Below are positions 13,760-23,923 of a DNA stretch of 64,000 nucleotides, piece by piece. Both the position numbers and the translations under genes were made by a program. Every line of letters begins with the position of its first letter. Positions within the stretch are counted from its first letter, which is position 1. The notes under the pieces were generated by a model, which saw only the letters and a program-made list of their open reading frames with translations, was not told the origin of the DNA and ran no database searches. Origin of the DNA: Staphylococcus haemolyticus. Its GTDB lineage: Bacteria; Bacillota; Bacilli; Staphylococcales; Staphylococcaceae. The stretch covers positions 2,356,001 to 2,420,000 of the forward strand of contig NZ_CP035291.1 of assembly GCF_006094395.1 (NCBI RefSeq), given 5' to 3'.

Positions 13760-15208
13760 TTATTTCGCTACAGTTTCGTCTGGCGTTGCCACCATTTTTT
13801 TAGCTTTAATTGTTGTAAATCTTGCAAAGATGATTGTCAAGATAGCTGGTATCACCATAGCAAGTAGTGTGACTGGTATATAAATGAACCAAAATTCACT
13901 GTGGATTGATATGAATGCTGGAACACCACCTACACCAACACTACCTAACACCTTATTAGCGCCAATAATGGCACCTAAAACGCTTGATGTACAAATAGCA
14001 GCGAAGAAAGGTACTTTTAACGGTAAGTTTACACCAAACATTGCAGGCTCTGTAACACCTAAAAATGCTGATACACTTGAAGTTAATGCTAAACCTTCTT
14101 CTTTTACCATTTTACGTCGTTTATAAATAAACCATGCTCCAAAAGCAGCAGAACCTTGGCAAATATTAGAAATCGCAACGATAGGCCATAAATATGTACC
14201 ACCTAATTTACTACCCATTAATTGGAAATCTACTGCTAAGAACATATGGTGTAATCCCGTAATAACAAGTGGTGCATAGAAGAAACCATAAAGTGCACCG
14301 CCTAACCAACCAGCGTGTTCAAAGACAAATTGTACTGCTCCAGTTATACCTGTACCTACTGCAAGTGCAATCGGACCAATAATAATAAACGCTAAAAAAC
14401 CTGTTACGAGTAGCGCTACTGGACCAACAACCAACATTTTAATAGAATCATGAACAACTTTATTTAATGCTTTCTCAATGAGTGATAAGACATAGGCCGC
14501 AATTAAAACAGGCAACACTTGACCTTGATAATTTAATTGCTTAATTTCTAAATCAAAAAGATTCCATGTCGGAATATGTCCTTTAGCAATATCGTATTGT
14601 GAAACTAATTGTGGATGCATCAAAATAAGTCCTAGTACCAGTCCTAAAATAGGACTGCCACCAAACACTTTCATACTACTCCAACCAATTAAAGCTGGTA
14701 AGAAGATAAATGCTGTACTTGCAATTACGTTAATAATATTTGATATATCACCCAACTGTGGAAACTGTTCCACAAGTGGTTTAGGACCAAATAAATCTTT
14801 CATGGTAAGTAAATTATTAATCCCCATTAAAAGACCCGCTGTAACTAATGCCGGTAAAATTGGTATAAAAATATCTCCCAATAATTTTATAAGTCGTTGT
14901 AACGGATTACCTTTCTTCGATGCAGCAGCTTTTGCATCATCTTTTGACGATTCTTCTACACCCGTTTCTTGAATAAATTGCTTATATACTTCGTCTACAG
15001 TACCAGGCCCAATAACAATTTGGTATTGGTTATCCGCTTTAAATTGGCCTTTGACAAGCGTATTGTCATCTAGTGCATCTTTATCAACTTTATTGTCATC
15101 TTTTAACACTAAACGCAATCGAGTAACACAATGTGTTGCAGTATCAATATTTTCTTTCCCACCAATTGCTCTGACGATGTCCTGCACGTCCTTTCTTTTT
15201 ACAGCCAA
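13760..15208 (-). CDS. treP: PTS system trehalose-specific EIIBC component
   Basis: 482 residues. It imports and phosphorylates trehalose to trehalose-6-phosphate. The EIIB domain at the N-terminus has the phosphorylated Cys27 in THCVTRLR; a linker of about 80-105 leads to the multispanning EIIC domain, with PTS motif GVTEPAMFGVN near residue 385. Start TTG at 15206-15208 gives the family N-terminus MAVKRKDV and lies 8 bases from GGAG; a GTG three codons upstream is too close to that SD. No EIIA domain is fused, so EIIA-Glc of another system is presumably used. Confidence 0.93.
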   Translation of the reverse strand: MAVKRKDVQDIVRAIGGKENIDTATHCVTRLRLVLKDDNKVDKDALDDNTLVKGQFKADNQYQIVIGPGTVDEVYKQFIQETGVEESSKDDAKAAASKKGNPLQRLIKLLGDIFIPILPALVTAGLLMGINNLLTMKDLFGPKPLVEQFPQLGDISNIINVIASTAFIFLPALIGWSSMKVFGGSPILGLVLGLILMHPQLVSQYDIAKGHIPTWNLFDLEIKQLNYQGQVLPVLIAAYVLSLIEKALNKVVHDSIKMLVVGPVALLVTGFLAFIIIGPIALAVGTGITGAVQFVFEHAGWLGGALYGFFYAPLVITGLHHMFLAVDFQLMGSKLGGTYLWPIVAISNICQGSAAFGAWFIYKRRKMVKEEGLALTSSVSAFLGVTEPAMFGVNLPLKVPFFAAICTSSVLGAIIGANKVLGSVGVGGVPAFISIHSEFWFIYIPVTLLAMVIPAILTIIFARFTTIKAKKMVATPDETVAK

Positions 15209-15244
15209 ACCCTTCACTCCCTTGTTTATAATAGCTCAAGTATA

Positions 15245-15276
15245 ACTTGTCTAGACAAGTTTTGTAAAGGCTTTCA
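15245..15276. promoter_or_regulatory. TreR operator and adjacent cre-like site
   Basis: Perfect palindrome ACTTGTCTAGACAAGT at 15245-15260, a plausible TreR operator, lies 37 bp upstream of treP. Two bases on, TGTAAAGGCTTTCA (15263-15276) matches the CcpA cre consensus with one mismatch. Together they suggest induction by trehalose-6-phosphate and carbon catabolite repression. Confidence 0.65.
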
Positions 15277-15296
15277 TTTTTGTATTCAAACATAAA

Positions 15297-15331
15297 AATT
15301 GGACTGATGATTTTTAGTCATCAGTCCAATT
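15297..15331. terminator. Bidirectional terminator-like hairpin
   Basis: AATTGGACTGATGA pairs perfectly with TCATCAGTCCAATT across a 7-nt loop; T-rich on both outer sides. It separates the tre promoter region from the tRNA-Ser/glt transcript. Confidence 0.6.
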
Positions 15332-15344
15332 TATTATAGAGCCT

Positions 15345-15393
15345 AAAAAAGACAAGTACTCAATATGTTATAAATTGAGTACTTGTCTTTTTT
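15345..15393. terminator. Terminator downstream of tRNA-Ser
   Basis: GACAAGTACTCAAT pairs with ATTGAGTACTTGTC, with A and T runs of six on the flanks. It is the first strong terminator below the tRNA-Ser gene on the minus strand. Confidence 0.75.
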
Positions 15394-15423
15394 ATATTTA
15401 TTAGTCTTGGATTTTAATTATAA

Positions 15424-15516
15424 TGGCGGAGGAAGAGGGATTCGAACCCCCGCGGCCCGTTAAGGCCCTGTCGGTTTTCAAGACCGATCCCTTCAGCCGG
15501 ACTTGGGTATTCCTCC
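15424..15516 (-). tRNA. tRNA-Ser (anticodon UGA)
   Basis: 93 nt including an encoded CCA. Acceptor GGAGGAA pairs with TTCCTCC, discriminator G. The anticodon arm GGTCT-TGAAA-ACCGA has anticodon TGA. A long variable arm (GGGCCTTAACGGGCC) marks a class II serine tRNA, and the T loop is GGTTCGAATCC. It is downstream of gltD on the same strand. Confidence 0.97.
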
Positions 15517-15628
15517 AATGAACACAATAAATATCATATACCACGGTTCATCGGAAGTCAATTACTTTTAAGTTTAAAATGTAAAATTATCCATTTTATT
15601 TTCATTACTATCTTATTTTTAAAGTAAC

Positions 15629-17092
15629 TTACACGAATACCTTTTGTTTCAAGAATTTATCGACAGATTGAGCAACAGCACGTCCTTCTTTAATCGCCCA
15701 AACTACAAGACTTTGACCTCTTCTCGCATCCCCAGCGGCAAATATTTTTTCTTTATTAGTGCGATAATCTTTATCGTTGGCGATGATTTTATTTTGTTGG
15801 GTAGCAATATCAAAAGATCTTGGTACTGTAGGTTCGGTACCTTCGAAGCCTATCGATAAAAGAACAAGATCTGCTGGCCAATGTCTTTCAGTACCATCTA
15901 CGACAACCATTCCTTCTGGTGTTTCCTCTAAGATTTGTGTATATACACCACGAACATTACCAATATGATCAACATCATATCGCATAGTTTGAACACCATA
16001 AGCGCGAGGCTCTCTACCAAAACGTGCTTCATATTCTTTATGAGCATAATCCATTTTGAAAACAGGTAATGCAAGTGGCCACGACGTATTACTTTCAAAC
16101 GCAATTTCTTCAGGTGCTTTTGTATATTTGTTAAATTGGACAATTGACTTACAATTTTCACGTAAGGCAGTAGCAACACAATCCGCGCCAGTATCACCAG
16201 CACCTATGATGATTACATTTTTTCCTTTAGCCGTAATAGTTGGTTCGTCAATTTCACCATTTAGTAATTGAGTCTGCTCGGTTAAATAATCCATAGCAAA
16301 GTGAATACCTTGACCCATACGTCCTTCTAATGGCAGGTCACGTGCTTTTTGAGCTCCTGTACATAAGATAATAGCGTCATATGTCTGTTCTAATTCTTCG
16401 CGTGAGATATCCACACCAATGTTGGTATTCGTTTTAAATGTAATACCTGCTTCTGTCATCAGTGTAATACGGCGACGTACAACATCCTTATCTAATTTCA
16501 TATTGGGAATTCCATACATTAATAAACCACCCGCTTCTGCGGCTCTTTCAAACACCGTCACTTGATAACCCATGTAATTGAGCTCTTCAGCTGCAGAGAG
16601 GCCTGCAGGACCACTCCCAACAATCGCTACAGATTGTTCTAACCGTTGCTTAGGATATTTAGGTTTAACCCAACCATTATCATATGCTTCATCAATAATC
16701 GTGCGTTCTATCCCTTTAATTGCGACTGATTCACGATTAATCTTCATGACACAAGATTGTTCGCAAGGTGCAGGACAAACACGTCCTGTAAATTCAGGAA
16801 AATTATTTGTTTCACTTAAACGTTGATATGCAGCTTTGAAATCCTGGCGATAAACCAAATCATTCCACTCAGGAACGTAATTACCAATAGGGCAACCAAT
16901 GGTTTCTCTACCGAAAGGAAGACCTGTTTGACAGAATGGTGTCCCACAATCCATACATCGTGCGCCTTGAACAGATGCTTCATCACGTGAAAAGCGTTGT
17001 TGAAACGCATCGTGATTTTTCAGACGTTCAACTAAAGACAGTTCAGATAATGATTGCTTTTCATATTTCATAAATCCTTTAAACTCACCCAT
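15629..17092 (-). CDS. gltD: Glutamate synthase, small (beta) subunit
   Basis: 487 residues. Supplies electrons from NADPH to GltB for L-glutamate formation from glutamine and 2-oxoglutarate. N-terminal cysteines for iron-sulfur clusters are in CMDCGTPFCQTGLP...CPIGNYVPEWNDL (about 41-75) and CPAPCEQSC (about 106-114). FAD-binding VAIVGSGPAGLSAAE is at about 153-167 and NADPH-binding IIIGAGDTGADCVATA at about 293-308. ATG start with SD AAAGGAGAGG. It follows gltB with an 18-bp gap, so they are one operon. Confidence 0.96.
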   Translation of the reverse strand: MGEFKGFMKYEKQSLSELSLVERLKNHDAFQQRFSRDEASVQGARCMDCGTPFCQTGLPFGRETIGCPIGNYVPEWNDLVYRQDFKAAYQRLSETNNFPEFTGRVCPAPCEQSCVMKINRESVAIKGIERTIIDEAYDNGWVKPKYPKQRLEQSVAIVGSGPAGLSAAEELNYMGYQVTVFERAAEAGGLLMYGIPNMKLDKDVVRRRITLMTEAGITFKTNTNIGVDISREELEQTYDAIILCTGAQKARDLPLEGRMGQGIHFAMDYLTEQTQLLNGEIDEPTITAKGKNVIIIGAGDTGADCVATALRENCKSIVQFNKYTKAPEEIAFESNTSWPLALPVFKMDYAHKEYEARFGREPRAYGVQTMRYDVDHIGNVRGVYTQILEETPEGMVVVDGTERHWPADLVLLSIGFEGTEPTVPRSFDIATQQNKIIANDKDYRTNKEKIFAAGDARRGQSLVVWAIKEGRAVAQSVDKFLKQKVFV

Positions 17093-17110
17093 AACAGACC
17101 TCTCCTTTCT

Positions 17111-20100
17111 TTAATAAATAACTGCTGGCTGTAATTCTTGTTCAATTGTCGTGCGTTCATCATAGAATGCTGCCAGTTTAGCATCATCAAGTTGTGGCAA
17201 ATGACGACTTTGTAATTCAATTTTTTGCATCATTAGTTCATAATCTTTTGGAATCACTTTAATAACTTTGTCTGCCACATGTTCAAAATCATTTAAAATT
17301 GACGCTGCTTTTGTACTTTGTGTATAACGATAATGTTCCTCTAACATTGTTTTAAGTAACGCTTTCTCCTCTTTGTGTGTCACTCTCTCAAAAGCTAGGG
17401 TTGGTAATTGGTTTTTACGTTTGAATAATTCGAGATTACTTGGAAATACGTAACAAACGCCTCCGCTCATACCTTGACCGAAGTTCTTACCTACATCTCC
17501 TAAATTGACTACATGTCCTCCAGTCATATATTCCAAACCATGATCACCGATACCTTCTACTACTACATCAACACCACTGTTTCTAATACAAAAACGTTCG
17601 CCAGCACTACCATTAATAAAGGCTTTACCTTTTGAAGCACCATAGAAACATACATTCCCAGCAATAATTTCACGTTCGCGTTGTTTATTTGGTGCCTTAA
17701 TCACAACAGTACCACCTGATAACCCTTTACCAACGTAATCATTTGCATCACCTGTATGTTGGACTAACAATCCTGATGGTGCGAATGCCGCTAAACTTTG
17801 TCCAGCATGACCATGTGTTTTAGCTACAATTGTCCCCTCTGGTAACCCTTTAATACCGTGACACTGAGTAATGTAACTTCCTGTGATAACACCTACATCT
17901 CGTTGTTCATTATTAATCACATAATTCCCTTTAAATAATTTTCCATCCTCAATACTTTGTTTAGCATCTTTATATAGATAATTTAAATCGAAACCTATAT
18001 CTAAATGATGATTTTGATTAATTTCTTTTGAGTTAGGGCCATCATCTGAATCCAATAACTTCTCAATGTCTAGTGTTGCTGCTTTTGATTGTTCATCAAT
18101 TCGACTTGAGCGTTGTAACAAGTCGGTACGTCCAACCAATTCTTCAACTGTTCTTATTCCTAAGGATGCTAAGACCTCTCTTAACTCTTCAGCTATGAAA
18201 TGCATAAAGTTAACAACGTGGTCAGCCTTACCTCTAAATAACGCTCTTAAATCTTTGTTCTGAGTCGCGATACCTACTGGACATGTATCGTTATGACAAA
18301 CGCGCATCATGATGCACCCTAAAACAACTAATGGTGCAGTCGCGAATCCAAATTCTTCGGCACCTAGTGCACATGCTAGCGCAACATCTCTACCTGTCAT
18401 CAACTTTCCATCTGTTTCTAAACGAACACGACTACGTAAATGATTTAATTTCAATGTTTGATGCGTTTCAGCTAAACCAAGTTCCCAAGGTAACCCGGCG
18501 TGTTGAATACTCGTCTTAGGCGATGCGCCTGTACCACCGTCATATCCACTCACGACGATTTTATCTGCAAATGCTTTAGCAACACCAGATGCAATGGTTC
18601 CAATACCTGTTTTCGAAACTAATTTAACTGCTACATCAGCACTTCTGTTTGCATTCTTTAAGTCATGAATAAGTTGTCCTAAGTCTTCAATTGAATAAAT
18701 ATCATGATGAGGTGGAGGTGAAATCAATCCGATACCTGGCGTTGAACCTCGTGTTTCAGCAATCCAAGGATATACTTTTGTGCCCGGTAACTGTCCTCCT
18801 TCTCCCGGCTTAGCACCTTGAGCAACTTTAATTTGTAATTCTTTTGCATGTTGTAAATAATTACTAGTCACACCAAAACGGCCTGAAGCCACTTGCTTGA
18901 TAGCACTTGATAACACAGTACCGTCTTCTTGTATTTCATAACGTTTAGGATTTTCTCCACCTTCGCCACTATTACTTTTACCACCAATTTTATTCATAGC
19001 TTGTGCTAATGTTTGATGTGCTTCTTCAGAAATAGAACCATAACTCATTGCACCCGTATTAAACCGTTTAACAATGCTTTCTACTGACTCAACCTCACTA
19101 ATATGAATCGACTGCTGTGCTTTGAATTCTAATAAATCGCGTAGATGATCATTTCTTTGCTCATGAATAGCATTCGAAAAAGTTTTAAACTGTGTATAAT
19201 CATTCTCACGACATGCATGTTGTAACAAATGAATTGTTGTAGGATTAAACACATGATGTTGACCTTGTTGTCGCCATTGGAAGACACTTCCTGAATCTAG
19301 GTACTCATTATGTCTTTGTTGACGCATTTTATTTTCAGTATCAATTTGTTGAATGCTTAGCCCTGATAACTTAGACTGTGTTCCAGTGAAATAGTCATCA
19401 ATGACTTCTTGAGATAGACCAACCGCTTCAAAGATTTGAGCACCTTGATAACTTTGAACAGTAGAGATACCCATCTTCGCCATTACTTTAATAACACCCT
19501 CTGATAGCACACGTGTATAAGTTTCAACGTTATCGGAAACGGTGCCTTCTAAACGATGTGTTTCAGTTAAATGTGCAATGGTATGTTGAGCTAAATATGG
19601 AATAACAGCATTTGCACCATAACCTAATAAACACGCTACATGATGAACTTCACGTGTTTCTCCAGATAATGCCACTAAACTAGTATCCATACGTAGACCT
19701 TCTCTGATTAATAACTGATGAATATGACTGATAGCTAATAGTATTGGCATAGCGTAGCGTTGTTCTTTCAATTTACTTTCATCATCATTATCAATAAGTT
19801 CACTATCATCAAGAACTAATATAGTATGACCATCTCGAGTAGCTTGTATCGCCGCTTCACCCAGTCTTTCCAATGCCTCTTTAAGGTTATCTTGATATAG
19901 TGTAGATAAGTGTTTCACGTTAAACTTACTCTGTTTTATCTTATCTAATTGAGTTAAAGTCAAGACAGGCTTTGCTAATTGAATACGATCTAATACTGTT
20001 TCATCAGGATGGAACAAATTCCCCTCTCCACCTAAGTAAGATAATTCACTTGTTACTATCTTTTCGCGATAAGCATCAATAGGTGGGTTAGTTACCTGTG

Positions 20101-21631
20101 CAAATAATTGTTTAAAGTAATTAAATAAAGATTCTGGTCTTTCATTTAATACTGCGAGTGGCGCATCATAGCCCATAGCACCAATTGGATCTTTCTTACC
20201 TTTTACTAATTCAGCCATATATTTATAGATATCTTCTTTCGTATATCCAAATTGACGCTGTAATTCAAATAATGTCTCACTATTTAATAAAGGTTGGTGA
20301 TAGGTTTGTCCTTCTAAGTTTAGGTCCACTTTGTGGTTATCCAACCATTCTTTGTAAGGATATTGATTGGCAATTCGAGCTTTTAATTCATTATTTTCAA
20401 CCACTTTATGAGAGTCAAAATCTACGAGTAGCAACTTCCCAGGATTGAGCTGCCCTTTATAAGCAACATTGACTTCAGGTACATCTACTACACCTACTTC
20501 AGATGAAAAAACAATAAAATTATCTTTTGTAATTGTGTAACGACCTGGTCGTAATCCATTTCGGTCAGTTAAGGCACCAATTTTATCTCCGTTACAGAAT
20601 GAAATCATTGTTGGTCCATCCCATGGTTCCATTAAATAGCTATAAAACTCATAGAACGCACGAACATTGTCGTCATTTTCTTTGTTGTATAACCATGGTT
20701 CAGGAATAAGCAACATCGCTGCTTCTTCAGGTTCCATTGCCAACGATAAAAATTCCAACGCGTTATCTACAATCGCTGAATCACTTCCATCTTCATCAAC
20801 AATGTTTTGAATTTTAGTATGTTCTTCGCCAAATAATGTTTGAATTAATTGTCTTTGACGCGCTCTCATCCAATTCACATTACCTTTAATCGTATTAATT
20901 TCACCATTGTGCATTAATAATCGGTTTGGATGCGCACGCTTCCAACTCGGGAACGTATTCGTACTAAATCTTGAATGAACAAGTCCTAGTTTAGATTGAT
21001 AGTCTTCGTGATTTAAATCTAGATATAGTTTCTTAATTTGATCTGAACGTAACCAACCTTTATAAACAATTGTCTTATGCGATAAACTTGTGAAATAAAG
21101 CCCTAAATCTTGTCGTTCTGCATATTGCTCTATTTGCTTTCTCGCTATATACAATGGTTTAGCGGGTGTTTCAATTAATCTAATATCAATAAACACTTGT
21201 TGAATGTGTGGCATCGTAGACGCAACATGAGGTGCCACTGCATTAACATCGACAGGCACATCACGATAGCCAATTACCTTTAAACCTTCACTTTGAAAGT
21301 AGTCATTGAATTGCGTTTCATGTTTCGTACCTTGAATCTTTTCATTAGAGAAAAAAAGACCTACCGCATAGTCTCCCTCGTTAGGTAAGTCTAAATTGAC
21401 ATGTGCTTTAAAAAATTGAAATGGTATTTCGGTCATAATACCTGCACCATCACCTGTTATACCATCTGCGCCAACTCCACCACGATGATCAAGACGGCGT
21501 AACATTTCAAGTGATTTTTCGATGATATCGTGTGACCTTAAATTATTCATGTTTGCGTAAAACCCAATACCGCATGCATCATGTTCCTCACGGTAATCGT
21601 ATAATCCTCTTTTTAATCTTTCATCAAACAT
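17111..21631 (-). CDS. gltB: Glutamate synthase, large (alpha) subunit
   Basis: 1,506 residues, normal for the large subunit. Domains: class II glutaminase after a short propeptide, with the catalytic Cys20 in HDACGIGF; a central domain; an FMN-binding TIM barrel with AKPGEGGQLPG, SPPPHHDIYSIEDL and GYDGGTGASPKTS; an iron-sulfur motif CIMMRVCHNDTCPVG; and a C-terminal beta-helix rich in G (GGTVVIKAPN, GERFCIRNSG). ATG at 21629-21631 lies 8 bases from GGAG; the upstream GTG is within the SD. Divergent from gltC, its likely activator. Confidence 0.97.
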   Translation of the reverse strand: MFDERLKRGLYDYREEHDACGIGFYANMNNLRSHDIIEKSLEMLRRLDHRGGVGADGITGDGAGIMTEIPFQFFKAHVNLDLPNEGDYAVGLFFSNEKIQGTKHETQFNDYFQSEGLKVIGYRDVPVDVNAVAPHVASTMPHIQQVFIDIRLIETPAKPLYIARKQIEQYAERQDLGLYFTSLSHKTIVYKGWLRSDQIKKLYLDLNHEDYQSKLGLVHSRFSTNTFPSWKRAHPNRLLMHNGEINTIKGNVNWMRARQRQLIQTLFGEEHTKIQNIVDEDGSDSAIVDNALEFLSLAMEPEEAAMLLIPEPWLYNKENDDNVRAFYEFYSYLMEPWDGPTMISFCNGDKIGALTDRNGLRPGRYTITKDNFIVFSSEVGVVDVPEVNVAYKGQLNPGKLLLVDFDSHKVVENNELKARIANQYPYKEWLDNHKVDLNLEGQTYHQPLLNSETLFELQRQFGYTKEDIYKYMAELVKGKKDPIGAMGYDAPLAVLNERPESLFNYFKQLFAQVTNPPIDAYREKIVTSELSYLGGEGNLFHPDETVLDRIQLAKPVLTLTQLDKIKQSKFNVKHLSTLYQDNLKEALERLGEAAIQATRDGHTILVLDDSELIDNDDESKLKEQRYAMPILLAISHIHQLLIREGLRMDTSLVALSGETREVHHVACLLGYGANAVIPYLAQHTIAHLTETHRLEGTVSDNVETYTRVLSEGVIKVMAKMGISTVQSYQGAQIFEAVGLSQEVIDDYFTGTQSKLSGLSIQQIDTENKMRQQRHNEYLDSGSVFQWRQQGQHHVFNPTTIHLLQHACRENDYTQFKTFSNAIHEQRNDHLRDLLEFKAQQSIHISEVESVESIVKRFNTGAMSYGSISEEAHQTLAQAMNKIGGKSNSGEGGENPKRYEIQEDGTVLSSAIKQVASGRFGVTSNYLQHAKELQIKVAQGAKPGEGGQLPGTKVYPWIAETRGSTPGIGLISPPPHHDIYSIEDLGQLIHDLKNANRSADVAVKLVSKTGIGTIASGVAKAFADKIVVSGYDGGTGASPKTSIQHAGLPWELGLAETHQTLKLNHLRSRVRLETDGKLMTGRDVALACALGAEEFGFATAPLVVLGCIMMRVCHNDTCPVGIATQNKDLRALFRGKADHVVNFMHFIAEELREVLASLGIRTVEELVGRTDLLQRSSRIDEQSKAATLDIEKLLDSDDGPNSKEINQNHHLDIGFDLNYLYKDAKQSIEDGKLFKGNYVINNEQRDVGVITGSYITQCHGIKGLPEGTIVAKTHGHAGQSLAAFAPSGLLVQHTGDANDYVGKGLSGGTVVIKAPNKQREREIIAGNVCFYGASKGKAFINGSAGERFCIRNSGVDVVVEGIGDHGLEYMTGGHVVNLGDVGKNFGQGMSGGVCYVFPSNLELFKRKNQLPTLAFERVTHKEEKALLKTMLEEHYRYTQSTKAASILNDFEHVADKVIKVIPKDYELMMQKIELQSRHLPQLDDAKLAAFYDERTTIEQELQPAVIY

Positions 21632-21732
21632 GATGCCCACTCCTTTTGAGAATTTTCAGAAAATTTACTGTTAATAATAATTAATATAATGTAAAATATT
21701 TATCTGAACAATATATTAATTAGATGACTTTA

Positions 21733-21747
21733 TTCTAATAATTAGAA
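21733..21747. promoter_or_regulatory. Palindrome in the gltB-gltC divergent promoter region
   Basis: TTCTAATAATTAGAA is a 7+1+7 perfect palindrome in the 163-bp intergenic region. Its form suits a LysR-type operator, so it is a candidate GltC site. No experimental support. Confidence 0.4.
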
Positions 21748-21794
21748 CAGTTAATAATAATAGGTAAATTTGAAAAGTTGGAAGGGGCATGTAT

Positions 21795-22682
21795 ATGGAA
21801 ATTAAACAATTAAAATATTTTGTAGAAGTAGCACGTAGAGAACACATCTCTGAAGCAGCACTTGAGTTGAACATAGCCCAATCTGCAATAAGTCGGCAAA
21901 TTACATTATTAGAACAAGAATTGCAAGTAACGTTATTCAATAGACAAGGGAGAAATATTCATTTAACCTCACATGGTAAAGCTTTACTCAATCAAGCTAC
22001 TCAAATTTTAGAGCAATTAGATGAAACGATAGCGTTATTTCAACAAACAAATCATAAAAATGCACACGTTCTGAATATTGGTTTTGAGGAAAGCTATATC
22101 TCTCAAATGATTACTGCGATCATCCAAGCATTTGAACGACAATATGATAGCATCATCGTTCCTCATATTATGTCATCATCTGATATTTCCGAGGCACTTT
22201 ATAATGGCAAAATAGACATTGGCCTAGTTGAAATTAACGCCGAACTTCAGAAGAATACTAATCTATCATTAAAACCATTATTTGAGGAAACATATCATAT
22301 TTATGTACCTAAAGATGACGTCATTGCTTTATCGATTAATCCTCCGCTAACACAATTTGCCAAAACACAACTATTCACTTTAAAACCTTTGGCATCGACA
22401 ATTGAAAGTCGTTTACAGCACACTTTAAAGCTGCCAGTTAATATAGTTGGTTCTAAATCTTTAGCGAATTATTTACTTAAACATCAACGTGGTTATGTTA
22501 TCTTGCCAGATTATTTATCTTTAGATAATGATCAAGATGAATTATGTGATATTTCGTTAGGCCATACAGAATTAAAACGATCATTTTGCGTCGTCTTTAA
22601 AAAGGATAATAAAAAGGTTGATATACTTAATTTATCGAATTTAATACATCAACTTTTAAGCAAAGTATCTACATACCACTAA
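21795..22682 (+). CDS. gltC: LysR-type transcriptional regulator GltC
   Basis: 295 residues. N-terminal winged helix of LysR type (MEIKQLKYFVEVARREHISEA then LNIAQSAISRQITLLEQELQVTLF, about 1-60), followed by a substrate-binding domain starting near residue 90. In Bacillus GltC activates gltAB in response to 2-oxoglutarate, and the divergent arrangement with gltB is kept here. ATG at 21795 chosen over ATG 21789 because GGAAGGGG lies 7 bases upstream of the former. Confidence 0.9.
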   Translation: MEIKQLKYFVEVARREHISEAALELNIAQSAISRQITLLEQELQVTLFNRQGRNIHLTSHGKALLNQATQILEQLDETIALFQQTNHKNAHVLNIGFEESYISQMITAIIQAFERQYDSIIVPHIMSSSDISEALYNGKIDIGLVEINAELQKNTNLSLKPLFEETYHIYVPKDDVIALSINPPLTQFAKTQLFTLKPLASTIESRLQHTLKLPVNIVGSKSLANYLLKHQRGYVILPDYLSLDNDQDELCDISLGHTELKRSFCVVFKKDNKKVDILNLSNLIHQLLSKVSTYH

Positions 22683-22720
22683 TGTTATAAAGAGGTATTC
22701 GATAATTAAATGGATACTAT

Positions 22721-22749
22721 TTGAATAATGACGCTGAGGGGCGTATAAT
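22721..22749 (+). promoter_or_regulatory. Promoter for the YibE/F gene pair
   Basis: -35 TTGAAT (22721-22726), 17-bp spacer, -10 TATAAT (22744-22749), about 50 bp before the ATG. Confidence 0.7.
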
Positions 22750-22801
22750 CACTCTGACTTAATTAAGGATAGAATTTGATTTATAAATGAGGGTTAAACT
22801 A

Positions 22802-23923
22802 ATGAATGCACAAAAACGCAACAATTCTAGTCATCGCTTGATGAATCGCATCATAGTTCTAATTGGTGTACTTATTATCGGTGCTTTTATCTTTACGTTT
22901 TTCAATGCTAGTTTCTACAATACACCTATCGGTAAAGTTACTCATGTAGAAACAAGTAACGCTCAAAAGGTTGTTGATGAGCAACATAATACAGATTTTA
23001 AATACAAACAGCATTTAACAATAAAGATATTAAATGGAAAATTTAAAGGTGAATCAACTACGATAGACAATACATATGTTAAATCTCAAGCAGATTCAGA
23101 GCACTTTAGCAAAAATAACAAGGTGCTAATGCATATTCAAAATAGTCCTAAAGATGCAACTATCTTAGAGAAAAAACGCGATAGCTTAACTGTAGCAATC
23201 GCAGGTATATTCATTATGTCTCTCTTACTAGTAGGACGTAATGTAGGCTTACAATCTATTCTGTCACTAATCTTTAACACTGGTGCTATCTTGATAGCTA
23301 TTGCAATTCATGATAAACATCCATCTACTAATCTATTCATTTTGATGAGTGTGGCAATCATTTTCTCCACCATTGTCACGTTATTGCTCGTCACTGGTTG
23401 GCACATGCGCACTTGGATTACAACAGTCGGTACGTTATTAGGCACATTTTTATGTATTGGTATCACTCAAATTATTATTCAGTTCACCAATGGTGCTGGT
23501 ATTAAATATGAAACAATGAGTTTTTTAACGCTGCCACCTAAAGATATATTTTTAGCTTCTGTACTTATAGGATCATTAGGTGCAGTGATGGATGTTGCTA
23601 TTACAATATCAAGCGGTATGTATGAAATATTACAACGTACGCCTAACATTTCTTTATCACGTTGGGCTTTAGCAGGTCGTAATATAGGACAGGATATTAT
23701 GGGTACAATGACGAACATTTTACTTTTCTCTTACTTATCAGGAAGTCTACCGATGTTCTTGATTTATTTAAAAAATGCTAACACATTTACGTATACGATT
23801 TCGATGAACTGGTCTTTAGAAATTGCTCGTGCTTTAACTGGTGGTATTGGTATCGTTCTAACGATTCCAATTACAATTAGTTTGATGGTTATGTGGATGA
23901 AATGGAAGGGTGTGACAAGATGA
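22802..23923 (+). CDS. YibE/F-family membrane protein (first of pair)
   Basis: 373 residues. One N-terminal membrane helix (about 17-38), an extracytoplasmic region of about 80 residues, then about seven hydrophobic segments. It belongs to the YibE/F-like family by the conserved GSLGAVMDVAITISSGMYE motif and the overall pattern. The function of this family is not established. ATG at 22802 has GAGGG 8 bases upstream; an ATG five codons earlier lacks an SD. The stop overlaps the next start in ATGA, indicating translational coupling. Confidence 0.75.
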   Translation: MNAQKRNNSSHRLMNRIIVLIGVLIIGAFIFTFFNASFYNTPIGKVTHVETSNAQKVVDEQHNTDFKYKQHLTIKILNGKFKGESTTIDNTYVKSQADSEHFSKNNKVLMHIQNSPKDATILEKKRDSLTVAIAGIFIMSLLLVGRNVGLQSILSLIFNTGAILIAIAIHDKHPSTNLFILMSVAIIFSTIVTLLLVTGWHMRTWITTVGTLLGTFLCIGITQIIIQFTNGAGIKYETMSFLTLPPKDIFLASVLIGSLGAVMDVAITISSGMYEILQRTPNISLSRWALAGRNIGQDIMGTMTNILLFSYLSGSLPMFLIYLKNANTFTYTISMNWSLEIARALTGGIGIVLTIPITISLMVMWMKWKGVTR